A stretch of DNA of 64,000 bases from an uncultured Atopobium sp. (GCA_946997485.1 CAMPVF010000003.1:1-64000), one strand, 5' to 3'; positions 25,387-35,689 are shown, numbered from the stretch's first letter. Translations and numbers: made by a program. Notes: a model not told the origin generated them from the sequence alone.

Positions 25387-25428
25387 GCATATCCAGTAGT
25401 ATTATTTGTGCCATATGAAAGGAATTAC

Positions 25429-26166
25429 ATGCAGGAATATACCGCGCTTATGCAACTACAAGAGCTTGATCTTGAGATGTTTCGCCATACAAACCGCCTC
25501 GATCATTTGCCTCAACGTGCAAAATTAGATGCATGCACAAAAGCTGCTCGCAAACTTAAAAAAGAATGCACCACATTGATTGGTCATGCAAAAGACGCTG
25601 CCAGTGCGCTTGCCGATAACGCTGCGGCTCACGCTGCCACTCTGGATAAAATCGAGCAGGTAAAAGAGCAAACAAAGCTTCATAAAAGCGACTATCGTGC
25701 CCTAGAAGACGATCAAGCACAGCTGGTACATTTGGCAAAGCGTAAAGAAAAGTTGAGTTTTGATCGTAAGGGGCTTATAGCACACCAGCAAAACTGCACA
25801 AAAGCCCTGGAAAACGCTCAAAAACTTGCGCAGACGCTTGCCGCGCAGGCACAAGACCTTACCCGTAGTTACAAGCTGGATAAACGTGCTATTAAGCAGG
25901 CACTTAGTGCACTTGAGGAAAAACGCGCCCAGCTTGTGCGCGAAATTTCAGATGAGCATATGCGTGCATATAACGATGCCGCCGCACGTTTTCAGGGCCT
26001 GGCTGTAGAAGAGCTTGTTGGCAATATCCCAACCGTGTGTCGCATTAAGCTGCAGCCGAGTTTGTATAATCAAATTCGCAATGCAAATGGTATTGCATGC
26101 TGTCCGTATTGTCACCGCATTCTTATTTTGCCAAGCGATACCGATGCTCCAACCACCGATAAATAG
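25429..26166 (+). CDS. Coiled-coil protein with degenerate C4 zinc ribbon
   Basis: A 245-residue protein: residues about 5-190 are helical with heptad-like charge patterns (long coiled coil), and residues 200-240 resemble the C4-type zinc-ribbon family often found in actinobacteria and Firmicutes. Normal members have two C-x2-C pairs; here the second pair is C-P-Y-C, but the first is reduced to a single cysteine (V-C-R-I-K-L), so zinc binding may be weakened or use other ligands. Start ATG 25429 has AAAGGA just before it; GTG 25408 is less likely. Function unknown; neighbours give no clear hint. Confidence 0.75.
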   Translation: MQEYTALMQLQELDLEMFRHTNRLDHLPQRAKLDACTKAARKLKKECTTLIGHAKDAASALADNAAAHAATLDKIEQVKEQTKLHKSDYRALEDDQAQLVHLAKRKEKLSFDRKGLIAHQQNCTKALENAQKLAQTLAAQAQDLTRSYKLDKRAIKQALSALEEKRAQLVREISDEHMRAYNDAAARFQGLAVEELVGNIPTVCRIKLQPSLYNQIRNANGIACCPYCHRILILPSDTDAPTTDK

Positions 26167-26289
26167 CTGGTAGGTTGTCTTTTTGCGGCACGTGCGAGTA
26201 TCAAAAAAGCACGCGTAAAGCAGAACAACGAGTGAGCTGCCGGCACATACCCATTCATACTCATACCAACAACGCTCAAAGGATACGCT

Positions 26290-27573
26290 ATGATTCATGT
26301 TTTAATGATTGTTTGTGGAGGTATTGCAGGCTATAAAGCGCTTGAAACGGTTCGCATGCTCAAAAAGCTTGCGTGCGACGTGCGCGTTATTATGACACCT
26401 GCTTCCACGGAGTTTATTGCACCTAAGAGTTTTGCGGTATTGTCGGGGCACGACGTTGTTGTATCCGAATCTTCAAGCTGTACTACAGCTGCAATTTCTC
26501 ATATTGAGCTTGCCGGATGGGCCGATGTGTGCTGTGTTGTACCAGCTACTGCCAATACCATTGCCAAGTATGCATATGGCATTGCCGACAACATTGCAAC
26601 GTCTGCGCTGCTTGCCACCACGGCTCCCGTGTGTGTAGCGCCCGCGATGAATACGCACATGTGGCAGCACCCCGCAACACAAACCAATATCAATATGCTG
26701 CGTAAACGCGGTGTGTGTATAGTTGGCCCTGATGCAGGCGAGCTTGCATGCGGTACAAGCGGTGCAGGAAAGCTTGTCGATCCAGAAGATATTGCCCTGT
26801 ACACCTACAGCTTGGCGCTTCGTCCCGCGCGTGATCTTGTAGGTGAAGATGTGCTTATCACAGCAGGACCTACGCGTGAAGCGCTCGACCCTGTGCGCTG
26901 CTTAACCAACTACTCAACAGGCAAAATGGGCTGCGCTCTGGTGCGTGCGGCGCGGGTGCGTGGCGCACGCGTTCACCTTATTGCAGGGCCTTTAAGCTGC
27001 GTATATCCAACGTGCGATAGCTGCGATCACGTGATATGCGCCCAAGAAATGTATGAAGCTACCACGCGGTATCTTTCGTCGATGACTATTGCGGTGTGCA
27101 CTGCGGCTGTTGCTGATTGGCAGCCTGCAAATGTTGAGGCTCAAAAAATCAAAAAAGACAAACGCGCCTACTACGACTTAAGTCTTATTAAAGCGCCCGA
27201 CATTTTGCAGTATATAAGCAGCCAGCATTGTGGGTATGTTGCGGGGTTTGCAGCCGAAACAACCGACGTTATTGCGTATGCTCAACAAAAACTTGCACGT
27301 AAAGGCTGCAATCTTATGATTGCAAACGATGTGTCGCACGCCGAGTCTACCTTTGGCTCCGACACCAACAAAGTAAGTTATGTGTTTGCCGATAGGGTAG
27401 AGCACGCGCCCTGTGCCGACCTTACGTGCGTTGCGCACGACATTTTTACGCATATTGTGGCCGATAGAACCAAAAGCGCCGCTGCAGCAGGCGCACCTGC
27501 GACCGCAGCATCAGCACCATTAACACAGTCTGTTTTACCATTGGAAAAGACATCTCATGACACCATACATTAG
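26290..27573 (+). CDS. coaBC: Bifunctional phosphopantothenoylcysteine decarboxylase/synthetase
   Basis: A 427-residue coenzyme A biosynthesis enzyme. The CoaC half (residues 1-180) is a flavin-dependent decarboxylase: G-G-I-A-G-Y-K near the start, the active-site His in I-S-H-I-E-L, and P-A-x-A-N-T and P-A-M-N-x-x-M-W motifs. The CoaB half (190-400) uses CTP to join cysteine to phosphopantothenate, with T-A-G-P-T-R-E and K-I-K-K. The last 30 residues are Ala/Pro/Ser-rich. AAAGGA precedes the ATG. Its last bases overlap the next gene. Confidence 0.94.
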   Translation: MIHVLMIVCGGIAGYKALETVRMLKKLACDVRVIMTPASTEFIAPKSFAVLSGHDVVVSESSSCTTAAISHIELAGWADVCCVVPATANTIAKYAYGIADNIATSALLATTAPVCVAPAMNTHMWQHPATQTNINMLRKRGVCIVGPDAGELACGTSGAGKLVDPEDIALYTYSLALRPARDLVGEDVLITAGPTREALDPVRCLTNYSTGKMGCALVRAARVRGARVHLIAGPLSCVYPTCDSCDHVICAQEMYEATTRYLSSMTIAVCTAAVADWQPANVEAQKIKKDKRAYYDLSLIKAPDILQYISSQHCGYVAGFAAETTDVIAYAQQKLARKGCNLMIANDVSHAESTFGSDTNKVSYVFADRVEHAPCADLTCVAHDIFTHIVADRTKSAAAAGAPATAASAPLTQSVLPLEKTSHDTIH

Positions 27574-29383
27574 CTGCGAAAACATAAGCCTTGAGCGTGC
27601 AAGCAAACCAATTTTTGTGCGTCAGTCGTTTGGCGTTTCTAAAGGTGAGTGCATTGGTGTTGTGGGCAACAACGGCTCTGGTAAATCTACCTTGCTCGAT
27701 ATTCTTTCGGGCTCGCTTATGTGCGATTCGGGCGACGTTGTGTATCGCAACAACCTTCATATTGGCTACCTTGCGCAACACGATGCATTTACTGACGACA
27801 TGCTTGTTCGCGCCTGCGTGCTGGGGTCTGTTGCCGACTATGAGTGGGCGCAAGACCCAAAAAAGCGTGCCATTCAGCGTGCTCTGTTGCACGATATTGC
27901 CTGGGATGCCCCGATAGGCACACTCTCGGGAGGTCAGCGGCGCCGCTGCGATTTGGCGCGTGTGCTTATGTCTACCTGGGATGTACTTTTGTTAGATGAG
28001 CCTACAAACCACCTGGATATGCATACCATTTACTGGCTTAGCGAATACGTGCAAACGCAGCAGGCAACTTCTCAGATGTCGCTTGTTGTAGTTACGCACG
28101 ACCGCTGGTTTTTGGACGAGGTAGCGCACCACATTTGGGAAGTGCATGACGGTACAATCGATGCCTACGACGGTGGGTTTAGCGCGTATGTGCAGCAGCG
28201 CTGCGAGCGCGAAGCTATGGCACAGGCAAGCTGGACAAAGCATCAAAATATGCTACGAAAAGAGTTAAACTGGCTTGCGCACGGTGCAAAAGCACGCACG
28301 TCAAAGCCTAAATTTCGTGTTGATGCAGCGCTTTCTCTCATCGAAAAAGATCCACCGGTGCGCGATACGCTTACGCTTCAAGCACAGGCTCAAAGCCGGC
28401 TTGGTAAAGTGGTGTTTACCCTCGAACATGTGAGTAAATCGTTTGGCTCAACGTTGGTGCTTCGCGATATCTCTTGGCTTATTGGGCCAGGTGAGCGTAT
28501 TGGTATTTTGGGCAACAATGGCTCGGGCAAATCAACTTTGCTTTCGCTTATGTGTAAAGAAGATACGCCTACAAGCGGCATTGTAACGGTTGGTAAATCG
28601 GTGGTGCTTGGCATTGTTGACCAGCGTCTTCATTATTTTGATGATAAACAAACGCAAACCTGCGCACAGGTCCTTGGATTAGGTGCGCAATCAATTGTGC
28701 TCGAAGATAAACGCTATACGCCCGAGCAGCTCTTTTTGCGTCTTGGCTTTAATCACAACGAGCTTGCAAGTCGTATTCAGGATTTGTCGGGAGGTCAGCA
28801 GCGTAAGCTTGCCATTCTCATGTGTCTTATTGGCAAACCAAATGTGCTTGTGCTTGACGAGCCCGGAAACGACCTCGATTGCGATATGCTTACATGTATT
28901 GAGGATTTGCTTGACGGCTGGGTGGGTACACTTATTTTGGTGAGTCATGATAGGCATTTGGTTGAGCGCGTATGCGACGATGTGTACGCACTGATGGATG
29001 GTACTATTCGGCATCTGCCTGGCGGTGTTGATGAATTTATGCGCCTGGCTCAGCCGGCTGATGCATCCGCTGCGCAGGCTGCAACCACTGCTGCAACTAC
29101 TTCTGCACCTGCGCCTTCGAAACGTGCCGCTACCTGCGACGATGCGCCTGAAAAATCTGCTGCACAGCTGCGATTTGAGCGCAAAAAGCGCTACGATAAA
29201 CTCGATAGAAAATTACCAAAATTGCAAGAGCGTGTTGATGCTATTAAAGAAGACATGCTATCGTGCGATCCCACGTGTGCAGAAAAGCTTGCCTGCCTTC
29301 AATCGGAGCTTGAAGCCGCACAGCAAGAAAAACAGCAGGTAGAAGACGAGTGGCTTGAGCTTGCGTGCATGCTTGACGAATAG
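27557..29383 (+). CDS. ABC-F family ATPase
   Basis: A 608-residue soluble protein with two ABC domains, the second ABC-F in the window. Walker A is G-N-N-G-S-G-K-S-T in both; signatures are L-S-G-G-Q-R-R-R and L-S-G-G-Q-Q-R-K. Walker B of domain 1 ends D-E-P-T-N-H-L-D, but domain 2 reads D-E-P-G-N-D-L-D, keeping the catalytic Glu but changing the flanking Thr and His. The last 80 residues are a coiled coil, as in Uup-type members. Function is ribosome-linked by family. It overlaps coaBC by 17 bases. Confidence 0.9.
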   Translation: MTPYISCENISLERASKPIFVRQSFGVSKGECIGVVGNNGSGKSTLLDILSGSLMCDSGDVVYRNNLHIGYLAQHDAFTDDMLVRACVLGSVADYEWAQDPKKRAIQRALLHDIAWDAPIGTLSGGQRRRCDLARVLMSTWDVLLLDEPTNHLDMHTIYWLSEYVQTQQATSQMSLVVVTHDRWFLDEVAHHIWEVHDGTIDAYDGGFSAYVQQRCEREAMAQASWTKHQNMLRKELNWLAHGAKARTSKPKFRVDAALSLIEKDPPVRDTLTLQAQAQSRLGKVVFTLEHVSKSFGSTLVLRDISWLIGPGERIGILGNNGSGKSTLLSLMCKEDTPTSGIVTVGKSVVLGIVDQRLHYFDDKQTQTCAQVLGLGAQSIVLEDKRYTPEQLFLRLGFNHNELASRIQDLSGGQQRKLAILMCLIGKPNVLVLDEPGNDLDCDMLTCIEDLLDGWVGTLILVSHDRHLVERVCDDVYALMDGTIRHLPGGVDEFMRLAQPADASAAQAATTAATTSAPAPSKRAATCDDAPEKSAAQLRFERKKRYDKLDRKLPKLQERVDAIKEDMLSCDPTCAEKLACLQSELEAAQQEKQQVEDEWLELACMLDE

Positions 29384-29552
29384 GCGTATGCATCTTGGGA
29401 TTGCATGCGCTATCGCCGTATTGCATACCGCCGATTTACGATGGTTTACCAGCAGCCCTTTTGAGCAATTCAGCTAGAAACGCGTTGTTTGGTATGTCTT
29501 ACAGCAATGAAATTTGGGTTATGCGTACTACCATCGAAAGAAGGTGTATGTT

Positions 29553-31562
29553 TTGAGCAAACTATGCAATATTCGCGCACATATGCGCCCGTATCTGCCA
29601 TTGGCGTTTGGCGGTATGGTTGGTAAAGCTATTGAAGTTGTGTTCGAAATTATTACACCGCTTATTATTGCGCGTCTTATCGACGACGCCATAGCTACGC
29701 ATAATAGTGCATCTGCCCAGGTATATTGCGTGCTTCTGGTGGTATGTGCGGGCATTAGTTATTGCTGTACGCTGGTGTGCCAGTATGTTGCCGCGCGCAC
29801 ATCACAGCGTTTAGCTGCGGATATACGCCGCGATGTGCTTTGTGGCATACTCAATCAACAAGGTGCAGAATCTTCGCGGTTTTCTCATGCAACGCTTCTT
29901 AACGCGTGTATGTCCGATACTAATCAGCTGCAGCTTGCTTGTGCACTTGCCATACGTCAACTCATTCGCTGTCCATTGCTGGTTGTAATGTCGCTTATTT
30001 CTGCCTTTTTTGTGCATGTACAACTTGCTTCAATCATGCTTGTGTGCGTGGCGCTTGTATGTGCTCTTTTTTGGGCGGTAATGCGTCTTATGGCGCGCGC
30101 GTTTGGGCGCACGCAGAGTATGCAAGACAACGTAAGTGCCTCTACGCTGCAATTTTTGCGCGCGCAGGGGCTTATTCGTATGAGCAATACGCAAAAAGGT
30201 GAGCTCGCTTCGCTCACAAAGGCAAATAGCGACTACACCGCGCAGCTTTACGCTTCGGCGCGCCTCTCAACTATGTTGTCGCCGCTTACGTTTTTTGTTA
30301 TGAATGCAGGTATATGCTGCTTATTGTGGCTAAGCGCAGGCGCAGACGCAGGCATGGCAGCTGCGCAGATTGGTGCTTCTTCTGCTTGCGGCGGCGGCGG
30401 TGTTGCGGACGTTATTTCTCGTTTATCGCTTGCTCCCATTTCGCAGGGCATGCTTGTGTGTCTCATTAACTACATGACACAAACCTGCTTTGCTATTATT
30501 TATATTGCAAATTTGCTGGTATTGCTCTCGCGCGGTTATGCAAGTGCGCAGCGTATTGAAAACGTACTTGCATCTATGCACACACAACCGGAAATTACTC
30601 CGCCACCTGTTGAAAAACCCACATCGTCCGAGTCGCTCAAGCCACCCGTAGCGCGTGCTTCGTCTTTACAGCCTGATACGCTTTCGCTTGAGCGCTGCAG
30701 TGTGTGGTATGCGCCTTCTGCCTTCGCACAACACCACACTTCTTGCAATGATGCATCCTCTTCCAACAACACGCCGGGGCAGCCTGCCTTGGCATCTTCT
30801 TTGCAGGGGTCTTTGGAGCACCATGTATTACCTGCACTTTCAAACATTTCCTGCACGTTTCCGAGTAGCGGACTATGCGGTGTGGTAGGCCCTGTTGGGA
30901 GCGGTAAATCTACCTTTTTGGCATTGTGCGCTGGGCTTATTGAGCCAAGATGTGGCCAGGTACACTATGGGAGCTGTGCTCCTTCAGCGCTTTCAGATGA
31001 TGAGTACCGCGCGGCATTCTGTCTTATTTCTCAACAGTCTCAACTTATAGAGGGAAGCGTTAAAGACAATATTTGTTTGCGCGCGCTCGATGCCAGCGAT
31101 GAAGAAATTGCACACGCGCTGTATGCGTCGCGTGCCGATGAAATTGTAAGCTCGTTAGACTCTGGCTTAAAGACCTATATACCTGCGCATTCGCGACAAT
31201 TTTCGGGAGGGCAAATTCAGCGTTTGTGTCTTGCGCGGGCATTTATACGCCCTGCACAGGTGCTACTTCTCGACGATTGTGTAAGTGCGCTTGATGCTAA
31301 GGTATCGGCGCAGGTACTTGAGTCGTTATATGAGCTCGCGCACGATCGGCTGGTACTATTTGCGTCTTCTCATGTGCAAGATGTGCAACGCGCGCAAAGC
31401 ATTCTTGTGCTTAATAATGGGTCGATATGCGCGCAGGGCACACATGAAGAGCTCTTAGAGCACTCATCGCTTTACCGTGAACTGTGTGGCTATACCTACA
31501 TGGGTTCAGCTTCGCCATCAATAAACGAAGGACATGCAGGTAAGGAGGTGTGTCGTGGCTAA
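29553..31562 (+). CDS. ABC exporter half-transporter with degenerate Walker B
   Basis: A 669-residue protein: transmembrane domain of about six helices (residues 15-330), a Pro/Ser-rich linker of about 95 residues, then an ATPase domain. Walker A is G-P-V-G-S-G-K-S-T, signature F-S-G-G-Q-I-Q-R, and Walker B ends L-L-L-D-D-C, with Asp in place of the catalytic Glu. This is the usual degenerate half of a heterodimeric exporter such as LmrCD-type systems. I chose UUG 29553 because AAGAAGG is about 8 bases upstream; UUG 29514 and GUG 29544 are alternatives. The next gene overlaps it and codes for the partner half. Confidence 0.88.
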   Translation: MSKLCNIRAHMRPYLPLAFGGMVGKAIEVVFEIITPLIIARLIDDAIATHNSASAQVYCVLLVVCAGISYCCTLVCQYVAARTSQRLAADIRRDVLCGILNQQGAESSRFSHATLLNACMSDTNQLQLACALAIRQLIRCPLLVVMSLISAFFVHVQLASIMLVCVALVCALFWAVMRLMARAFGRTQSMQDNVSASTLQFLRAQGLIRMSNTQKGELASLTKANSDYTAQLYASARLSTMLSPLTFFVMNAGICCLLWLSAGADAGMAAAQIGASSACGGGGVADVISRLSLAPISQGMLVCLINYMTQTCFAIIYIANLLVLLSRGYASAQRIENVLASMHTQPEITPPPVEKPTSSESLKPPVARASSLQPDTLSLERCSVWYAPSAFAQHHTSCNDASSSNNTPGQPALASSLQGSLEHHVLPALSNISCTFPSSGLCGVVGPVGSGKSTFLALCAGLIEPRCGQVHYGSCAPSALSDDEYRAAFCLISQQSQLIEGSVKDNICLRALDASDEEIAHALYASRADEIVSSLDSGLKTYIPAHSRQFSGGQIQRLCLARAFIRPAQVLLLDDCVSALDAKVSAQVLESLYELAHDRLVLFASSHVQDVQRAQSILVLNNGSICAQGTHEELLEHSSLYRELCGYTYMGSASPSINEGHAGKEVCRG

Positions 31563-33549
31563 TCCCTATATTGCAGCTGGCTCTACAGCAAGTGTTATTC
31601 AAACGGCGCATCATGCCGAAGCGCAGCATTCGCTCTGCGAAGAAGCGCACACGACCACGTCTGCACGCAGCGGATCAAACCTTCATACCCGCGCGCTTTT
31701 CCAATTTATCTCAACAAAAGACTGCATGGCATTTTTAGCCAAGCAGCTTGTGCACTATCGCATGCAGCTTGTGTTATGCGTACTTTTTTGCTGCATAAGT
31801 GTGGCTGCAAGTTTGTATATTCCTGTAAGCATTGGCGTGCTTATCGACAGTATTGCACCTGCGCACAAAACCGTATCTGCCACACAGCCGCAATCTGAGC
31901 TTGCACGCCTATTGGCGTGCATATGTTGCTCGAGCGCGTGTATGTGGATATCGTCGCGTCTGTGTGCGCGTACATGTTCGCAGCTTGTTTGTGCGCTTCG
32001 GCGCAAGCTTATTTCTCCTATCGACCGCGTACCTATGAGCGACCTTTCGGGCGGTATTCAAGCCGACATTCATAGTAGACTTCTTGTTGATTGTGAAACG
32101 TTTGGTGATGGGTTGTTGCAAGGCACGTACCAGCTTATGAGCGGCGTAATTACGCTTGTTGCGGGCTGGGTGTGCATGATGCACATATCATTTGTTATGG
32201 CAGTATGCATGCTGATACTTATGCCAAGTTTAGTGTGGGCAAACCTTACCATCATGCGCCGCGCGCAGGCGCACTTCTCAGAAAACCAAAATCTACAAGG
32301 TGCGCTTAGCTCGTTTATCGACGAATCTATTGCCGCGCGCGGGCTGTTTCGTGCATTTCGCCTTGGCGCTTCGCGCATGGCTACCTTTACCAGGAAAAAT
32401 GCAGACATGTATGAGGCGGGCATGCGCGCACAATTTGTAAGTTCGCTTTCTAATCCTACAACGCGCCTTATCAACAACCTGCTTTATGCTGCTATTGTGG
32501 CCATCGGTGGGTATTTTATTATTACTCATGCTGCGCCGTTTGGCATCGCGGTTAACCTCAGTATTGGTAGCCTTATTGCGTTTTTAACGTATGCGCAGCA
32601 AATGATGAAACCTGCCTATGAGCTATCTGCAACAGTAAGCGTTATGCAAGCTGCTACCGCGTCGCTGCGGCGTTTGTGTGCATTGGCGCAGTATGAGCAT
32701 GCTGTCTGTGAAGATTCGCCCGAGACTGCACGTTTGGGCGACCCTCGTGGCAACACGCCCGCGACCGCTGGAGCTGTTGCTGGAGCTGTTGCTGTGCATC
32801 CGGCGCCATCTTCATCGGCGTGTGTACAATTTGATAGCGTGAGTTTTTCATATACACCGCAGGTGCCGGTACTCAGCGATATTTCGTTTGAAGTGAAGCA
32901 AGGTGAGCATCTTGCTATTGTGGGTCACACAGGATCGGGCAAAACAACGCTTCTGAGCTTACTTGTGCGCTTTATTGCGCCACAAAAAGGAAGCGTGTAT
33001 TACAAAGGCCAAAACATTACGGCGCTTTCGCGCAAGCAGCTACGCCAGAACATTGCACTCGTTTCGCAGGAAAGCGCGCTTATGCACATGAGTGTTGCTG
33101 ATAATATGACGTATGGGTGCAGCGGCATTTCTCGCGCGTCACTTATTTCTGCAGCTAAAACCCTTGGTGCGTATACCACCATTATGCAGCTGCCTTACGG
33201 CTTTGATACCAGTATCGACCCTCTTCATACCACGCTATCAGCAGGGCAAATACAGCTTATTTGTATTGCGCGTGCACTTTTGGCAAACCCGGATTTATTG
33301 CTTCTCGACGAAGCTACCAGCAATGTTGACGTGCGAAGCGAGCACATTGTACAGGCGGCGTTCGATACGCTTATGCGCGATAGAACGTCTATTGTTGTTG
33401 CGCATCGCTTATCTACTATCATGAATGCAGATACTATTCTTATGCTTGATAAGGGACGTATTATCGAAAAGGGCTCTCATGCACAGCTTATGCGTGCACG
33501 CGGGGCATATTATGAGCTCTTTCAAGCACAGTTTACGAAAAACGCGTAG
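31555..33549 (+). CDS. ABC exporter half-transporter, partner subunit
   Basis: A 664-residue half-transporter: about 50 polar residues, six hydrophobic helices (residues 60-340), then the ATPase domain. Walker A is G-H-T-G-S-G-K-T-T, Walker B L-L-L-L-D-E-A-T-S with the catalytic Glu kept, and the H-loop A-H-R-L-S-T. The signature reads L-S-A-G-Q instead of L-S-G-G-Q. Combined with the upstream subunit this leaves one complete ATP site (Walker B from here, signature from there) and one degenerate site. Start GTG 31555 has AAGGAGGTG upstream and overlaps the previous gene by 8 bases. Substrate unknown. Confidence 0.9.
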   Translation: MANPYIAAGSTASVIQTAHHAEAQHSLCEEAHTTTSARSGSNLHTRALFQFISTKDCMAFLAKQLVHYRMQLVLCVLFCCISVAASLYIPVSIGVLIDSIAPAHKTVSATQPQSELARLLACICCSSACMWISSRLCARTCSQLVCALRRKLISPIDRVPMSDLSGGIQADIHSRLLVDCETFGDGLLQGTYQLMSGVITLVAGWVCMMHISFVMAVCMLILMPSLVWANLTIMRRAQAHFSENQNLQGALSSFIDESIAARGLFRAFRLGASRMATFTRKNADMYEAGMRAQFVSSLSNPTTRLINNLLYAAIVAIGGYFIITHAAPFGIAVNLSIGSLIAFLTYAQQMMKPAYELSATVSVMQAATASLRRLCALAQYEHAVCEDSPETARLGDPRGNTPATAGAVAGAVAVHPAPSSSACVQFDSVSFSYTPQVPVLSDISFEVKQGEHLAIVGHTGSGKTTLLSLLVRFIAPQKGSVYYKGQNITALSRKQLRQNIALVSQESALMHMSVADNMTYGCSGISRASLISAAKTLGAYTTIMQLPYGFDTSIDPLHTTLSAGQIQLICIARALLANPDLLLLDEATSNVDVRSEHIVQAAFDTLMRDRTSIVVAHRLSTIMNADTILMLDKGRIIEKGSHAQLMRARGAYYELFQAQFTKNA

Positions 33550-33726
33550 GTTATAGCACGGGTAGATGGTTTTACTGAAGGTATACGCGCCTTTGGTGGA
33601 AGTAACCTATACGCATAACGCGCACCTTTTTTGTGCAGATATTTTGTACAGAGTTACATAAAAATGTGAATGGTTATTGCGTGAGTGCATAACAGGATTT
33701 ATAGCAAAATGTATACCGAGAAAAAA

Positions 33727-33803
<77 letters not shown>

Positions 33804-33830
33804 AAATGCATGTGCGTTATTGCAGAAGTT

Positions 33831-33839
33831 ATAGTATCA
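33831..33839 (-). promoter_or_regulatory. Extended -10 promoter of tRNA-Pro
   Basis: Read on the minus strand, TGATACTAT gives TG, one base, then TACTAT, about 27 bases before the tRNA start. No clear -35 was found. Confidence 0.5.
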
Positions 33840-34076
33840 CGTTTTAGCCGCGCGGGAACGTAGAATTTTTCCGCGTGCACAGTATCCTCACTCATATGCA
33901 ACGCACTGCGCCGCTGTTGCGGTGTGGGTCTTCATGCGTGTAAGAGGGAAGATGCGCAGGTATACGAGGAATACATACCAAAACGCGCACGTGCTGGGTA
34001 ACACGCGCGCGTATGCATCGCTCCATAGTATCTGCACGAGAGCTCGCGCAGTGTACGTATATACCGTGAAACTCAA

Positions 34077-35615
34077 TTAGTGACGTGGGCAGGCAAGCGT
34101 TTTACCCATCGAGCTCCATGGGTCAACTTCAACGTCTTTACTCGGATCGTCCCAGAGCGAAAGAAGCTCTGCAGGAACAACATCGCGTTTTACGTCAACT
34201 TCGCCGCCGTAGAGCTTAAACCACGGGCCGCTCATAATGAGATATCCATTTTTACCGCGGTCTTCACCCCAGCTGTTTTCTACGCGCCATGCTTGAACTT
34301 CGCCCTTATCATCGAGCTGAACGCCTTGGAAGGTCATAGCATGAGTAAGGTGCGTTTCTTGTGCGTCGAGCATTTCGCTGCGCGTCATCGACATATCAAT
34401 ACCAAAAAGACCGCTTAAATCAACACTGTCAAGGCCAAGAACATACTTAAAGTCGTCAATATAGCGCGGGAACTCCTGGCACACGTCGCATGCCATGGAT
34501 ACCGGTGCATCCGCTTTAAGTGACGCGATAGCACACTGCTCAAGTACACGCTGCGGCACGTTGAGATAGCGCGCTGGCATGCAGCCACCCAGCACCGACT
34601 CGTTATAGCGTACGTGGTATACCTTGTTGAATTCAAATTGCGAATGCGGAATAGAAACAAGCTGTACGTAGTTGGTAGGACAAATGGGCACGTATTTATG
34701 CATAAACGAGAGGGGAGTTAAGCCGCAATCGCGAAGAAGGCGTCGCTCGTCCTTCTCGTCTTTTTCATTCTTTTCGTCTTTGTCAGCTTGTGCATCATCC
34801 TTGCTTCTGCTGGCTTTTTTGCCTTCGTCTTTCTCGTCATCTTCTTTGTCTTGAGGCTCAATTACCGAAATAAGCTCCTTTGCCGCCTTGCACTTTTTGC
34901 CCACTTCAATCGTAAAATCAAAGGTTTGAGGAGGGTTGCCCAAGCAAATTGCAAGCAGCTGGTACACTTCTTTCATAGCGGCTTCTTTTTGAGCGGCAAG
35001 CTCCTGCGCGGAAGCTCCCTTGGCAAAGCTTGTACGCAGCGCAAGCATGTGTTTGTGCAGCAGACGTGCCAATTGGTCGTCCATGGCTTCCGAATTTTCG
35101 GAGCAGGCAGTTTCGGGCATTACGTCTTTTGGTACCATGCCCCATTTTTCAATCATGCTCATGGCATAGCAGTAGTAGCCGCCGTCTTGCGCCACCATAT
35201 CAAGCTGCCACATAACGTTGCGATCGTCGAGGGGCTTATCTGCTGTTTGAATAGCATATTCAAGGCTCGCATGTGCTTTTTCGAGCTTGTCATAAAACAT
35301 GCCATACGCTTGGCTAAACTCAAAGTTATCAACATCTAAAAATTTAATTGTTTCGTGTCGAAGAACATTAAACGCCGTAAACATCCAGCATCTACCAGAA
35401 TGTTTTTGGTTTGTTATATCTCCTGTGTGCTTGAGCTTAATGCCAAAGGTATCATGATAGGTGGGCATTACAGAAATGTCGCGCGCCACGGCCATAACGT
35501 CCATTGATGTTACGGCATTGCGTGCAATGCGGTTTGCACGATTGCTGGTAAACGAATTAAAGCATGTAGCTGCCCATTCGTGTGAAAGACATGTAGATGA
35601 CGATGTGTTGTCCAT
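34077..35615 (-). CDS. pepC: C1-family aminopeptidase (PepC/bleomycin hydrolase) with charged insert
   Basis: A 512-residue cysteine aminopeptidase that removes N-terminal residues from peptides in the cytoplasm. The catalytic triad is visible: Cys76 in S-G-R-C-W-M-F (with Gln70 for the oxyanion hole), His425 in L-T-H-A-M and Asn447 in V-E-N-S-W-G. Family members are near 445 residues; here an insert around residues 252-293 consists almost wholly of Lys, Asp and Glu (K-E-D-D-E-K-D-E-like runs). It does not touch the triad. Start ATG 35615 has GGAGGT upstream and is preferred over the longer frame to 35660. The gene is divergent from the cca-type gene. Confidence 0.93.
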   Translation of the reverse strand: MDNTSSSTCLSHEWAATCFNSFTSNRANRIARNAVTSMDVMAVARDISVMPTYHDTFGIKLKHTGDITNQKHSGRCWMFTAFNVLRHETIKFLDVDNFEFSQAYGMFYDKLEKAHASLEYAIQTADKPLDDRNVMWQLDMVAQDGGYYCYAMSMIEKWGMVPKDVMPETACSENSEAMDDQLARLLHKHMLALRTSFAKGASAQELAAQKEAAMKEVYQLLAICLGNPPQTFDFTIEVGKKCKAAKELISVIEPQDKEDDEKDEGKKASRSKDDAQADKDEKNEKDEKDERRLLRDCGLTPLSFMHKYVPICPTNYVQLVSIPHSQFEFNKVYHVRYNESVLGGCMPARYLNVPQRVLEQCAIASLKADAPVSMACDVCQEFPRYIDDFKYVLGLDSVDLSGLFGIDMSMTRSEMLDAQETHLTHAMTFQGVQLDDKGEVQAWRVENSWGEDRGKNGYLIMSGPWFKLYGGEVDVKRDVVPAELLSLWDDPSKDVEVDPWSSMGKTLACPRH

Positions 35616-35689
35616 GGTACCTCCGTGTACAATGCTCAATGTAATTTGTTTAAGTATCATACCATAGAGCGCCGAAAGTGATGTAAGCC

